Assembly: GCA_010645155.1 (NCBI GenBank)
Contig: JAAGOF010000064.1
Span: forward strand, 2,825,262 to 2,889,261
DNA: 64,000 nt
From: Tigriopus japonicus
Taxonomy: Eukaryota > Arthropoda > Copepoda > Harpacticoida > Harpacticidae
Direction: 5' to 3'
Both the position numbers and the translations under genes were made by a program. Positions 1-12,292 of the stretch are shown here, piece after piece. The first letter of the stretch is position 1. The number at the start of each line of letters is the position of its first letter. The notes beneath the pieces were generated by a model. That model was not told the origin of the DNA, made no database searches, and saw only the letters and a list, made by a program, of their open reading frames with translations.

Positions 1-363
1 CTTTATCAAGAGTTGTTCTTACATTTAGGGATGCTATGTATGTACATGGCGTAAAAGTATTCTCATTCCCATCCACCTTTGATTAAGTATTGGAATAAAT
101 CAATGAAAGCTTATTTGAAGAATACGACTCAACTTACAACTTATGGCGATCCGTCTAGTTTCCTCGCAACATCAAAATATTCATCACGCAACCTCCCCGT
201 GACACGGAGTATGGTGATTAGGGTTTACTTCATTTCCGTGCCCATACGTACGTGTCGGCTACTCTAGAAGATCACCCCTTTAAGTATAGCGGCGCGAAGT
301 TCAATTTGACTGTGTCCGGAATGTACTGAGAAGTTCAAAACACGTCAAACCTTTGCATCAGGG

Positions 364-732
364 TATAATTTTTGTATCGGCCCTAACTATCTTCCGATCT
401 GGGAGGCGACTCATCTGTAGCACTAGATAAACTGCAAATACCCCTCTCTTTGACAACAATTCGTGGTGGCTCAGAGTCAGCACTCGTGCTCTCTGAATTG
501 TAAACTGCGGTTCACGCCTCCATGAGGGTTTATGTTTCAAACGTTTTTCAGTAAATGCTGGTTGTTTTTCTATATTTTTAGGTATGTTTAAGTTAGGTTA
601 GGCTTATTTAGGTTAGGTTAGTTTAAGTTTAGTTCAGATAATATATGCTCTTCCTGTCAATATTTTGTCCATATCTATGATGGTATGACTCATCTCCCAG
701 ATCGGAAGACATTCAGGGCCATATAATTTTTG
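364..732. mobile_element. Short inverted-repeat element with tRNA-like core
   Basis: Two arms of about 34 bp, at 379-412 and 687-720, are reverse complements with about six mismatches, sharing a core TCTTCCGATCTGGGAG. An 11-bp direct repeat, TATAATTTTTG, lies just outside both arms (364-374 and 722-732) and looks like a target-site duplication, although the left copy is 4 bp and the right copy 1 bp from the arm. There is no coding capacity. The interior holds a pol III-like A/B box pair (467-520) and a TTAGGTTAGG-rich stretch (about 590-630). It is a non-autonomous element; the family is not recognised. Confidence 0.55.
460..525 (+). repeat. tRNA-derived SINE-like segment
   Basis: An A-box-like TGGCTCAGAG starts at 467 and a B-box-like GGTTCACGCC at 509, 42 bp apart, close to the spacing in a tRNA gene. 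The intervening sequence resembles a degraded anticodon arm. There is no acceptor-stem pairing, so this is not a functional tRNA gene. It is best read as the head of a tRNA-derived SINE, or a tRNA relic, inside the inverted-repeat element at 364-732. Confidence 0.4.
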
Positions 733-739
733 GGGTTGT

Positions 740-1626
740 TTGAATTCCGGCTGTTATCCAGAGAGGTCAATACAACCAGATTAAAGGAGACAAATGTTTT
801 GTGATCTTGCTTTGGAAGCTTAGCAGATCACCAAGACAACGATGTGTTATACAAAATCCTATTGATTTGCCATGGACATCCTTTGACAGAGAAGCTGGTT
901 AGCTGGTTATCTATTTGTACTTCTTTTCACCCCATAATTGTGGCTTAACTTTCAGGTTTCTGAAAGTCTGGCTCAATTTACAGCAACATAAGGGGCATAT
1001 TCTTTTAAGTTTTCCAAATTTCTGGCAAGTGCATGTACATCCTGACACAGAAATGTGCAGTATTGATAAAATTCATCAATCCCCCGGACCTTCAGGTTTC
1101 ATTTGTTATTGACAAAATATGACTTGTTTGTGAAGGTGCATAGTTGTTGAACGGCATCCTTCAAAAAGAACATGAGGATAGGTAACGAGTGGTATTAAAA
1201 TATACAATCAAGGCTCTCAATAATCAATGGTTTGTTTCAATCCCTCCCACCTGACTTTGTTTGCTAGTTAAGAGGTTAGAACATCACGGATAATATGTGT
1301 TGCATGAAGGAATATTCCCTTTCCGTTCTACTTTTTGATTACCAGAAGGAAATGTTGGTAGTTGTTTGCATGAAAATATGGTTCAACACTTAAGTTTTGA
1401 AAGTAACAATCAGCCAGGATTGAAATCCCCGCCATCCATCCTCATGGCAATGGGATACAAACACATTATGCCATATCTCACCCTTAAGAAATGCTCGGCT
1501 ATCTAATCGTGCAACATTTAACCTTTCAAAACAAACACAATCGTTTTCGGTACTGGCACCCAAAGCCGGTATTGGTACCGGCACCGATTTTCTCCTATCC
1601 CTAGTCCAGTCGACTTGACTTCTCAG
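740..1626. other. Non-coding stretch, no feature recognised
   Basis: Only short open frames are present, none resembling a known protein. A weak B-box-like sequence can be seen on the minus strand near 1415-1430, but a matching A box is poor. Confidence 0.5.
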
Positions 1627-2518
1627 GAGCTCCCTGTATGGACATTAATCCACACGCACTTTCCTCTCGGAAGGGTGACCATAATTTGCGTATCAAAATT
1701 GTGTTTAATGTGACTCACGTTAGTCACACTCATTTCTCGCGAAACAACAAAATGTTTCTGATTTCCATATGAGATTGCTTCTGAGTGACCTCTTGGAGGA
1801 TCTTGAGCATGGATAGAACTACAGACAGTTCAAAAAGTGGCAATAAGCCAAAAGAGCGTAAGTTAAATAATATATGATTTCATTCATGACACGTTCTTGT
1901 ATGGTCAGTTAACAGATAACGGGATTTTGGTATTCAAAATATTCAAAAAAAACAGGAAAAGGTCACCTTATGTAGCATGGACAGCCAAGCAGGAAGTTAA
2001 GGGAGGATGTTAGGTTTAAAAAGCTTCACTGTTACAGGTTGACAAATTAGATTAGAAATCTCAAAAGTTCACGAGAAATGGAGTGAAAACAATACAAAAT
2101 GTAAAGGTACTTAGAATGGTTCCAAGAATCATGATTTTAATGCCAGCAAAAATGAAGAGAAGCCAATGCAGGATCAACCGTATTTAGTTTCCCATTCCTT
2201 ATTTCCTAAAATTTATACAGTCAGCCTGTAACAGTTAAACTTTTCAAACCCAACACCTTAACTTTAGCTACATGTTTGGCTGTCCATACTACTTCAGGTG
2301 TCCCTTTCTTAAAATAGACGACGTACGTGTGCTAGAGTGAAAGGACGACCTTTCCTCTAGGTCTGTTCAAGTAAAAGATAACTGTCACATTTTGTTTTTG
2401 TTTCGCTCGAATTGAGTGTGACTAAAGTGGGTCAGATTGAATACAATTTTGATATGCAAATTATGGCTACCCTTCCGAGAGGAAAGTGCGTGTGGATTAA
2501 TGTCCATAGAGCTCCCTG
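1627..2518. mobile_element. Palindromic non-autonomous DNA transposon (Mutator-like MITE candidate)
   Basis: The element spans 1637-2508 (872 bp). Its termini are inverted repeats of about 70 bp at high identity (1637-1707 against 2438-2508), starting TATGGACATTAATCC. It is flanked by a perfect 10-bp direct repeat, GAGCTCCCTG, at 1627-1636 and 2509-2518. The palindrome continues inward: 1738-1765 pairs with about 2385-2412, and 1973-2042 with about 2219-2290. It can therefore fold over most of its length around a loop near 2043-2218. No transposase frame is present. Long terminal inverted repeats with a 9-11 bp duplication are typical of Mutator-like elements, so that assignment is an inference from structure. 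Confidence 0.75.
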
Positions 2519-3292
2519 TGACTGTTCCGTTCCATTGGCCGTCGATCTCCAGCTTCCAAGCCTGTTTTCCTGAGCAAACAGGAACAATCCGTGCCAGACT
2601 CGCGTGATCAAACCCGAAGGTGGAAGACGACGACGAAGCAGAAGTCGTTCTTGGATTTGTGGAGGTAGAGCCCGTCTTCCTTGTTTAACTGACTGAGTGG
2701 AGTGGAGTCGAACTCGATTTCGTCGCCGGGTGCCTGTTCCCCTAAATCGGAAGAAGAAGCAGAACAAACCAAGAAGTCACACTCACACAGTCAGTGACTG
2801 AACAACGGTTTGCCTTTGGAACTCTTTCATCCCTTCAGTCCACCATCTCGCTGCTCTTAGTCATCCAGGTTTTCCAGTTGGTTGCTAGTACGTAAGAAAG
2901 AGACACACATAACTACAGTGAGTGTTGCACCTCTGTATTGTTCAAAGACTGTGTAGACGGTGAATGAACCATTGGTTGCTCAGTTGGTTGGGTGTTTCTG
3001 TTTGGTGGCCATGCTTGGCGTTCATTCTATCAGTGATGTCTCTTGAAATCGTGGTTTTGGATTGCTAAAAAAAATCAAAAGAGTGTCAATCGTGCCCCTG
3101 GGAGAAGATTTATCCCTCTTATCTACGACAACTAGAAGAAATAAGACGACAAGGTGAGATTGAAGGTTGCACGAAGATTTAGTTGCCAGATGAGTCATCA
3201 TTCAATCAAAACGGCATTTAAATCGCCTCATTAAAGTGATTTCGCCGGATCCACCCACACTTTTCGGGCGGTGGAGATGGAAAACCACGCGA
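2519..3292 (+). promoter_or_regulatory. Upstream / 5' leader region of lgl
   Basis: This stretch lies between the palindromic element and the first in-frame ATG of lgl and has no convincing coding exon. It is the expected place for the lgl promoter and 5' UTR. No specific core promoter motif could be assigned, and any non-coding first exon is unresolved. Confidence 0.35.
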
Positions 3293-6200
3293 ATGATGGA
3301 TGATTCTTCTGACACCGAAAAAAGTGAGAAGAAAGTGTCATTTTTCCCAACTCTTGGTTTTCAGATGCCTCAACCACCCAGTCAAAGTCAAAGTATGAGT
3401 AATTTGCATAACCACCGAATGCTCAAATTCATTTGGAGCAAAGGACATCAACCCAATGCTGAACGACTACGAATCCAAAAAGATCTCTTTGGTTTCCACA
3501 AGGTAAGACCACCGAATGAGAAAATGTTAATTATTATTACAGCCAGACCACCGCATTGTCTTGGGTCAGATCAGATAAAAGATCTTATCTGGAGTATCTA
3601 GAGCCACATTCAAATGACAAAATTGGTTTGTCTTTGGATGGAAGATGATAGGAAGGCATTCAGTTTTGAGAAACGAAAAATGTGATGGCAATCCAACCAA
3701 AAACGATGACGCATCCAAGGGTGACATGGAAAAGCTTTTTACGTGCCGGACGAACCCATTCTCATTGATTTTTCATATCTAACTTTGATACTCGCTTTTT
3801 TGTTCTCGTCAAGCTCGAACGACACTTGCTCAGACGAGTTCAATGAAAGAAGGTAATCTTTTCAAACTGCTGATAACAAAATTCTGTCGATTTTTTCTTC
3901 TTTCGTTTTTCATTGATCATGTAAGACATGATGATCGCCCTCCGCTATCATGCAACAGGTAGGTAGAAGGAGGATTGTGTGAGAGGAAAATATGATTGTA
4001 CAATCAACGTCGCCGTACAGTACTTGTAATTCTACTTGTACATGAGAATGACTTCGGAAAAGTTCAGAGAGTTAGCTTGGCTGAAGTGAAGTCAAAGAGA
4101 GGTTTGACTATTCATGATGGTGACAGGTGCACAACAAGCCCCACTTCTCTGGAATTCCCTGATGTAGAAATGGGAAATTCTCTTCAATGTTGACACAATC
4201 ATGTCTAATTTTACTTTAAATGCCAGCATCTGATGTAAAAGGATGGGACTTGTGCTCTGACGTTTGCATTTGTTTGTGGATGTCTTGAATAGGTTTAATT
4301 TGAGAATAGTCAGATCATGTTAGACTTTCTTTAGCGTTGATGGAGATTGATGTGTGGCGATTTTTGGTGTTCATTTAAATTCAAATCACCGGAAGAAGGC
4401 AATATTCGTACACAAGTTTTCTTTTGTTTAGAGCCATATCGTGGTAGGCATTAATTCTTGGTATAGCTGCCAAACCGAGCGTGACTCATAACCAGTAAGT
4501 AACTAGTATTAACCACACAAATCTGGGCTAAACACTTGACATTTAATTACTAAAAAAGAGGTTTGCCAATGTTGTGGATAAGAATTGCTCTCTTTCCTGC
4601 TGACTATTTAATGCCCAAATTAGCATGGGCGCTACTAGCAAATATGTTGTGTATTTTTCAAGGCGTTCGTCATCGTCGTCCGAGTTTCATCGTCATGGAA
4701 CTCGTCCGTTTATGGAGCGAATCGTTTCTGTTGAAGCACATCTGGAGCTTTGGTCATGGACTCATGGCTCTCAAGAAACGAAATGACAAGTCTAATGATG
4801 TTTCATCCACTCCAACGAGCGCCTCCCGAGTTCACATTACTCATTAACCATTCATTAGTATTCATCTAGAGCAGAAAGGCATCGAGCGCCCAAGAACGAG
4901 TCAGACCGGGTGAATAATTATGATGTTGGTATTTGTACTTGTCGTTTCAGGAGGTTCAGCATGGATTTCCAAACAAGCCCGCAGCCATGGCATGGGATGG
5001 AGAACTCAAATTACTGGCCATTGCCACCAAACACGGAGCTCTCCGAGTGTAAGTCAGTCCAACTTATAAGAACGTATGCAGGGAGGCCCATAAAAATACT
5101 CGCCTCGAAACTTTGGAATATGCTTGAAATTCATTGAAGTGAGAAGGCTGATTCTTTTGAAGAAATATCCGTTATATAATCAAGAAAATTAAATTTAGAC
5201 GTTAGGACAATGCCTTCACATGGGAAAAATAAAATATGTATGCAATGAAGGCGCGAAATTTAAAGGGGATTATTTTATGAGCCTCCCTGTATAGGCACAT
5301 AAGTACAGTACTTGAAGCTCTAATAGAACGAGACGAGGATCGAGTAATCCCAGAATTATGAGCGTAGCTAATCTTGAAATTGAAAACCCATCACCCAAGT
5401 TTCTTCATGTATGAAGCAAGCTCAATTCTGGCGTTGGAATAATATTATTATTCGAAAACGCTGCGGGTTTTATGCCTTTTAAGGGGATCATTGACCTGAT
5501 TAAGTTTGTGGCTAGTCTCTCTGCAGACAATGGTGTCTACTTTAGGCATGAGCTTTGCCATGTAGGCCCATTGTTGCAATCGTTGAAGGTGCACTTTCTA
5601 CAATAGAACAATTAAGAGCTGATCAGTGATAAAGGAATCCTTGTTGCAAAGAATACTACCATTGCCTGACCTAGAATGATGTTCATGAATAGCTACACAA
5701 TTTCTGTACAACGAGGGTCTGAACAAAGACGTGTGAAAGAAGCCATAGGAAAATTAAAAGTGTGCTCTCAAGGAAGCCCTAAATGGATTGATTCATCTGG
5801 CCAAGATCACACATTGTTGGCTGATCAATCCCTGGACCTTTTTTAGCAATGTTAAAGTCTTCCTAGTGTCAATCCGATTTCCGGCACATGAACTCACCTT
5901 GTTCTTCAAAGCCGATAATGCGATTGAGTTCGTGTGAATGCTGTCACCAAAAGCCACTAAACTCCCTAGAAATGCATGTCTGATATGATCAAGCAAAAGG
6001 AAGGATTTTCTCCGAACAAAATTAAATGCAAATGGGTTTTTGAATATGATTATGAATTTCTTATAGTGTTGGACAACCGGGTGTGGAATTTATGGGCGAG
6101 CATGAACAGGATCAACCTGTGTCAAAGATGATCTTTATTCCTGGTCAAGGTCGTTTGGTCACACTCACCGAGGACAACTTTTTGCATTTGTGGGAAATAA

Positions 6201-9200
6201 ATGGGACAGAGATATCGGAGAAGAACTCCACGCATTTAGATGGTCGATTGAAGCGAGTGTCCGTCATGTGTCATGATCCCATTCACAATGTGGTACTCTT
6301 GGGCACAGAAGGGGGCAATATCTATCAGCTCAAACTGGAAAAATTCACCATCTCTGAGAACATCATCTATCAAGACATTGTGATGAAAGGAGCGCCTGAA
6401 GGCTTTAAGGTAAGCCAACTTCAAACATGAGGGGCAACAAAAATTCATTTTTATCATTCTCAAATTCAACACTTTCCCTCAAGATTTTTCCGAAAATTTT
6501 CAACGAGCACCGAAGGCCTCTTAACTCTTGGAATTCATTTATTCTTTGTATACTAGGTTAACCCTGGAGCAGTTGAGGGTGTGTTGGTCCAACCCAACGA
6601 GCCTGAACGAATCTTGATCGGTTATGCCCGAGGATTGATTGTGCTTTGGGACCGAAAGTCCAGTATCGCCTCTCAAACCTATGTCACGTCACAACAACTC
6701 GAATCGTTGGCTTGGCGGAATGATGGCAGTCAGTTCATCTCATCCCACAATGACGGATCCTTCGTCATCTGGTCCACCCAAGGGAATGGAGAGCCTCTCG
6801 AGCCGCCAAATACACCCTACGGACCTTATCCATGCAAGAGTATCTCCAAAATTCTGTGGGCACATCAAAATGGGTAAGAGTTGAATTCGATGAGTAACTG
6901 AATGTTTGGATATTAATATTATATTTTTGCCCTTATGTTTCAGATCCAGTTGGGTGGTGTTTTCGGGGGGAATGCCGCGAGCTAGTTATGGCGACAAGTT
7001 CTCTGTGTCGGTCATGATGGGTGAGGACAAACATCAGGTGCTCGATCTCAGTTCCAAGGTGGTCGAGTTCGAGATGTTTTACGACGAGGATTCGCCAAAT
7101 CGTCCGGCTGGGATATTTATCCTAACCGAGGAAGAACTGGTCACCATTGACCTGTCCACAGAGACGTGGCCAGTGTATCATGCTCCATATTTGAATTCCA
7201 TTCACGCCAGTGCGATCACGGCCTTGATCCAAGTGTCCAATGTGTCCGAAGATGTTTTCCAGAAATTAAAAGACATGGGCGAAGCTGAGAGGAAAGAAAA
7301 GGTCTCAGATAGGGCGTGGCCCGTCCATGGAGGTGTGGTACCGGAGAAGAGCAACAAAGACGCGAGCTCTCATGATCTGCTCGTCACTGGACACGAAGAT
7401 GGCAGTGTGAAATTGTGGTCTTGCGGGGATTCCGCCTTAGCTTTACTTCTTTGCGTGAAGACCAACAAATTTTTCGTGGGCGACGAACTTGACGAGCCCT
7501 TTGAAGAGGATGAAGACGAAGAGGAATGGCCCCCTTTTCGCCGAGTGGGTCTTTATGACCCCTACAGTGACGATCCTCGGCTGGCCATCAAGAAGTTGGC
7601 CTTCTGTCGGCAAAGTGGGCGTCTTTTGGTGGGTGGAACCGCTGGACAAGTCCTCGTTTGTGAGCTCCAGGATCAAGCAGCAGAGGCTAAGATGGTCCCG
7701 ATCAAAGTGGACTTGGTGACCGAGAAAGAAGGCTTCGCTTGGAAAGGCCACGCGGCCTTGACAATTCGCCCCAACGAAATCAAGATGGAACCTGGCTATC
7801 AGCCCTCTTGTGTGATCCAGGTTTCTCCTCCGGCCAGTATTAATTCATTGGTGTCCTCCAAGGAGTGGGAATTGGCCGCTATCGGAACCGCTCATGGACT
7901 GGTTCTCTTGGATTGCATCCACCAAGTTGCCATTCTCTCGAAATGCACCTTGAATGCTCAAGGTAGGACGATTATGATTGATTGAAAAACTTGGGGAATG
8001 ATCGGATTGTTTGTAAATGTATGATTCCATTTTCTAGACATTGCTAACGCGGATGACAACCCCATGTCCCGTCGAAAGTCATTAAAGAAATCCTTGAGAG
8101 AATCCTTCCGGAGATTGAGAAAGGGACGTTCACAGCGAAACATTGACAAAAAACGACCCGGAGTTCCCGCAGATCCCATTAAGAAAGAGCTGTAAGTACA
8201 AGAAGCCATGCTTCAATTTCGATCATATGATATGTACCCTCTTTCAATTCAAGGACATCCGCAAAGACCAAAACTGATCCAGTTAGAATAGTTCAAACTT
8301 TCAGTCGTAGCATTAATAGTAGTAATTCTAGTTCAGGAGTAGCTTTGAATGCACCCAAAACCGCCAAACAACTTTCCTATCATTGGCGAAAGATCCAAGA
8401 TCATACAAAGTCTGGACGATATCATCAAACCATGCCTACGAGTGTTTCGGTTATCAAAGCCGAACAAATTGACTTACTCAAGGCCAAAATATCCACGGAC
8501 TCGACCACTCAAACCGATTTCCCCCAATGGAAAAGTGAGAAAAAGTGCAAGAGCTTCTTGGAACTTCCGGATTGGTATTGGACTGGATTTGATGGGGTTC
8601 CAAACTCGATTCAGTGGCCAGAAAAAGCTCAATGGAAGACTTTAAGAAGCAAGTCCTTGCAATCGATGAAGTCTTTAGATTCGACTCTCAAAATATCACA
8701 GAGTGTAGTGGATTTCAAAAAGAAAGCAAGGTTGTTCCATCGAAAATCCGTGGACAATTCTGAAACAAGTGATACACGAAATACCAACCGATTTTTGGAT
8801 AGCTTATCTAAGATCCGTGAAACAGGAAGGAGAGCCTCGCAAAATCCGACAACGGCTAAATCAGGAGAAACACCAACTCCAAGTGAAAAATCCAATCTTC
8901 GTCGACTTTCCTTACCACGAGGCAATGCAATGAGGACTTCTAGAAGCGCCAATTTTAATCAATGTCGTCGTGGATCCATTGCGGATCAATTGGAGGAGCG
9001 ATCCGCTCAGTATAACCGAAACACCGTCAAAAAACACGTAATCCAGCAACTCCAAAGAAGTTTCTCCAAAATGACCGAAGACGATCACCAACCTTCTTCC
9101 AGTGTGAAGGCAGTTAGTCCCCAAGTCCGTCGAAACGGATCTTTGATTTCGAAATCGACCACCATCTCTCATTTTCATGATATTGACGACATTGTTCAAC

Positions 9201-12200
9201 CTTCAGTTCGACCTTCAACAAATCGTAGAGATCTTTTGCGTGATTTTTCCAAAGACAGCGCGAGTTCGTCTTCTTCAACACCGCCGAAAAAAGAGAGTTG
9301 CCCGACTGAAGAACCGACTCAAAAGCCGAAGCTACAATTACAAAGGTCGTTTACTTACGAGTCCTTTGTCAATATTCCCAAGAAAACGTCTGGAGCCAAA
9401 TTGGGCTGGAAGCTGCCCAAAATGTTGCTTCCATTGACTGCGGAGGCTAATCGCGGGCGTGCAAATAAGAAGAATCTGGAGAAAATGTGGGGTGAGACTT
9501 ATACTGGGATGTGCAATAGAGCCTCGGTTCTTAATCACGTGATCCAGCAAGCTCAAGAAGAGGAGCTCGAAGTCAAACCAATCCATTGGTCCAAAGACAC
9601 CGAGAACGTGTCCATTCCTGAAACCAAGAAAAAGGCCAAATCTTCGGATCAAAGTGAGATCTACTTGGGTCTTTCTAACCAGTTCTATCACGTGAGTCGA
9701 GATTGTGTGGATTCCTCTTCGGAGGATCTTCCTTGTAGCTCGATTCAAAGTGAAATCAACAAACATTTCCCACCTATGATGAAGGCCAGGGTCCACGAAA
9801 TCAAATTCTCCAAGGATGTAATTCTCCAGTCTCTCAATTGCGCCTCATCCGTCCGTTTGAATTTAAGAACCCGAAGTATCGAGGCTATGAACCACAGCTA
9901 TTTGGGAAGGAGTTCATTTGTTTTGGGTCAATCCCCATTCCAGCCTTCGAAAAAGTCCATCATTGCCCCACCTTCACCATCCAACATCCCAAGATTGATC
10001 AAACGCGATAGTGTTGTTACGAAAAGCGCCGATTATTTGAACTTAGACTTTGATGAGCACCTCATTTCTTCGGTTGGCGAACCCGAAGACGCTAGTTACG
10101 CCTTGCAGAATAGTGGGGCCTTGCTCACTTTAGAGAATATGCATGTATTGAACAACTTGTTACGAGGTAGAGCGGATCGTTGCACCCAAGTGAATTTCTT
10201 TCCTTCTTGTTCCCCATTTTCGCACCCACACGAAAACGATCCTTTCTCTTCTTGCAGTCGTTCCGAATCACCCGAGTCACGCCCTGTAGAGAGACAAGTA
10301 GAGGCTAGATCTGGATCCGAAGATGGTTTGGGCTCCATGGTTCGATGTCTACATTTCGCCAACACCTACATCGCCAATCGTAAGTTAAAAAGCAAGTCGT
10401 GTTAGTAGAATTTTGTCAGTTAAACTCCCCATGATGTATATTTTGGTAGCCCAAACTTTGTCGGCAACCCTGTGGGCTGGAACGAATAGTGGTCAGATTT
10501 TGGTGTTCCTGATCACCCTTCCCGGGGGTGAGAAACGATCCTCAGTCAAGTCGTCAGCCATGTTGGGCAAAGAGATCCAGCTCAAGCACAAGGCACCGGT
10601 TATCGCCATTGAAGTCCTGGATGCCGGAGGTGTTCCCGTTCAGGAATCCGTCACCGATGGAGCACCTGCTCCCCATAAAGTATTAATCGCATCCGAGGAG
10701 CAGTTCAAGACCTTCCTCTTGCCCACCTTAAAACCTGCCGGCAAATACAAGCTCACCGCTCACGAAGGGGCTCGAATCCGGAAGATCGGGTTCACCACCT
10801 TCAAATCTCGAGCCGATAGCAATTACATGGAGAACTGCTTGATGTGTTTGACGAATCAAGGCGATATTTCGATCCATTCCTTGCCCGAGATGCGCCGACA
10901 GATCCAGACCAATTGCGTCAAGAAGGAAGATGTGATCGCCATCTCGTCTTTTGTGTTCGCACACACTGGCGAAGCGTTCTATTCTTGCTCTTCTTCGGAA
11001 CTTCAACGCGTTTCCGTGGCAGCAGGTCGGATTGTCCGACCCAGTGGGTATCTGCAACTAGCCGAGGATGCCAGACCTGCGGTGAAAGAAGAAAAATCCC
11101 CTTTGACCACGAAGAAAACCGAGGAAATCACGGCCCCCATTCCAGCTGCTCCTTCTCCGGGCGATCCTCACAATGACACAACCGTGTCGGAAGTGAGTGG
11201 AGACATCACCTTGGATTCTGTCAAGGATCACACGATGTAAGTAATGATCAAACAAGAGTAATTATGGTCGGAGAAAACACAGCAATGTACGGTTTTTAAA
11301 ATAATGGACGAATTAAAATCAATTTTTTTCCACTGATTTCCAATGCTTTCAGCCTTCAAAATGGGATAAAGAGCCGGGTGAAAGTGATTTTACCAATCGA
11401 AGAATTTTAAAAAATAACGTAATTTTGAATTTTGTTAAAATGATAATGAAATTTACTAGCGTGAAAAGAACAGAAAAAAAATCTGTGTTGTTAACAAGTG
11501 AAACAACTTTGAAAATTCAAAAATCTAAAATCCAAGATGAGATACAGAAATCCGACCATCCATGAGTTTTGTCAATTATCCTTCGGATTTTGACAAGACA
11601 TCCCTGAGCATTCGCAAAGATCGAAAAAAAGCACTCCATGACCATATTGATTTCATGATTATTTGCTTTTAATCTCATTGTAGGACCTCGATCTCTGAGC
11701 ATGCCAGCACAGTAGTGAGCTCAAGTTCCTCGCTAGCCATCTCTCGCACAGTGCAAGTGAGTAGTGAATCTAGAACCATCACCACATCTTCAGGTGTTTC
11801 CGCAGTAACAACCACCGAGTCTACCACCAAGCCCACCACTCCGGTCAATGGTGAAAGTCTCAATTCTGAGGGTAAGCCGCACGTGAATATTTCATTTTGA
11901 TTGTACATACACTTTTACTAACTTCTGTTGGGTATGTGATTGTGTTCTTGTGTTTATGTTGATTTGCATGGTTTTTGTGTTCCACCCTGTAGTGCATGAA
12001 CTAGCCGATGACCTGACTCACATTTCTTTGGATGATCCTGTAGAGGTGACTAGACCATTTAACTTATTTTTACAAATGAGTTCAAACACTTATTAGATGT
12101 CTTGAGTATCCTGAAATCAATTCTTCTTTTCAATTTCAGCCTAATCCGAAGGATATTGATCAATTAGCGCCTTTGGCGAGTATGGAATCGACGGGAAGTG

Positions 12201-12247
12201 AATTTCCGAGCATGATCTCCACCACCAGTGAAGTTCAAAGCGTTTGA
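3293..12247 (+). CDS. l(2)gl: Lethal giant larvae protein (Lgl / LLGL family), 11 exons
   Basis: Cortical polarity scaffold: a two-beta-propeller WD40 protein that works with Scribble and Dlg, is antagonised by aPKC/Par-6 and binds non-muscle myosin II (family knowledge). Exons: 3293-3502, 4951-5048, 6067-6409, 6557-6873, 6944-7962, 8038-8191, 8254-10379 (or from 10258), 10450-11236, 11684-11871, 11993-12045, 12140-12247. All junctions are GT/AG and in phase. The conserved N terminus MLKFIWSKGH begins at ATG 3419, so in-frame ATGs at 3293/3296 may add a 42-aa extension. WD-type blocks include ILIGYARGL and SSWVVFSGGMPRASYG. Exon 6 carries the basic aPKC-target segment RRKSLKKSLRESF. Exon 8 has TLWAGTNSGQ and IASEEQFKTF. 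From 3419 the short form is 1,090 aa, matching family length, and the long form is 1,758 aa. Confidence 0.95.
5075..5293. mobile_element. Small MITE candidate in lgl intron 2
   Basis: Terminal inverted repeats of about 20-24 bp, at 5075-5098 and 5269-5293, share CAGGGAGGC followed by CATAAAA. The 219-bp element has no coding capacity. A TA target duplication is possible but not clean, so the superfamily is left open. Confidence 0.4.
8038..8191 (+). other. l(2)gl: lgl exon encoding the aPKC phosphorylation region
   Basis: The exon encodes SRRKSLKKSLRESFRRLRKG, the invariant basic stretch of Lgl proteins that contacts membrane phosphoinositides and is phosphorylated on clustered serines by aPKC to release Lgl from the cortex (family knowledge). 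Its donor at 8192 is shared by both downstream acceptors (8254 and 10258). Confidence 0.9.
8254..10257 (+). CDS. l(2)gl: Optional 668-aa insert segment of lgl (alternative 3' splice site)
   Basis: This 2,004-nt segment is one open frame between two acceptors: ...TTCAATTCAAG before 8254 and ...TTTCTCTTCTTGCAG before 10258. The donor at 8191 leaves two bases of a codon, and both acceptors restore the same frame because 2,004 is divisible by three. Skipping joins KKEL directly to RSESPESRPVERQ, the family-conserved sequence, and gives a normal Lgl length. The insert is Ser/Thr-rich, basic and probably disordered, with repeated basophilic-kinase-like sites (RRASQ, RRLSLPR, RRGSIAD, two LQRSF) and two VIQQ segments. 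I recognise no domain. It could be a tissue-specific isoform or an arthropod-lineage insertion. Confidence 0.75.
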
Positions 12248-12276
12248 TGAAGGATGATTGTTACGAAGACGAAAGT

Positions 12277-12292
12277 AATAAAAGATAATAAA
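12277..12292 (+). terminator. Tandem poly(A) signals of lgl
   Basis: Two AATAAA hexamers (12277-12282 and 12287-12292) lie about 30-40 nt after the lgl stop codon. That is a very short 3' UTR. A further AATAAA at 12504 could give a longer one. Confidence 0.6.

Noticed and set aside
590..640. Interstitial telomere tract (TTAGG)
   Set aside because: The units are imperfect and few, and lie inside a repeat element. They do not mark a chromosome end or fusion.
387..710. AGATCGGAAGA, the first bases of a common sequencing adapter, in both arms of the inverted repeat
   Set aside because: The match stops after 11 bases, and the arms share genuine homology on both sides, so adapter contamination is not needed.
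1400..1500. tRNA-like sequence on the minus strand
   Set aside because: A B-box-like GATTTCAATCC is visible, but the A box is poor and there is no stem pairing.
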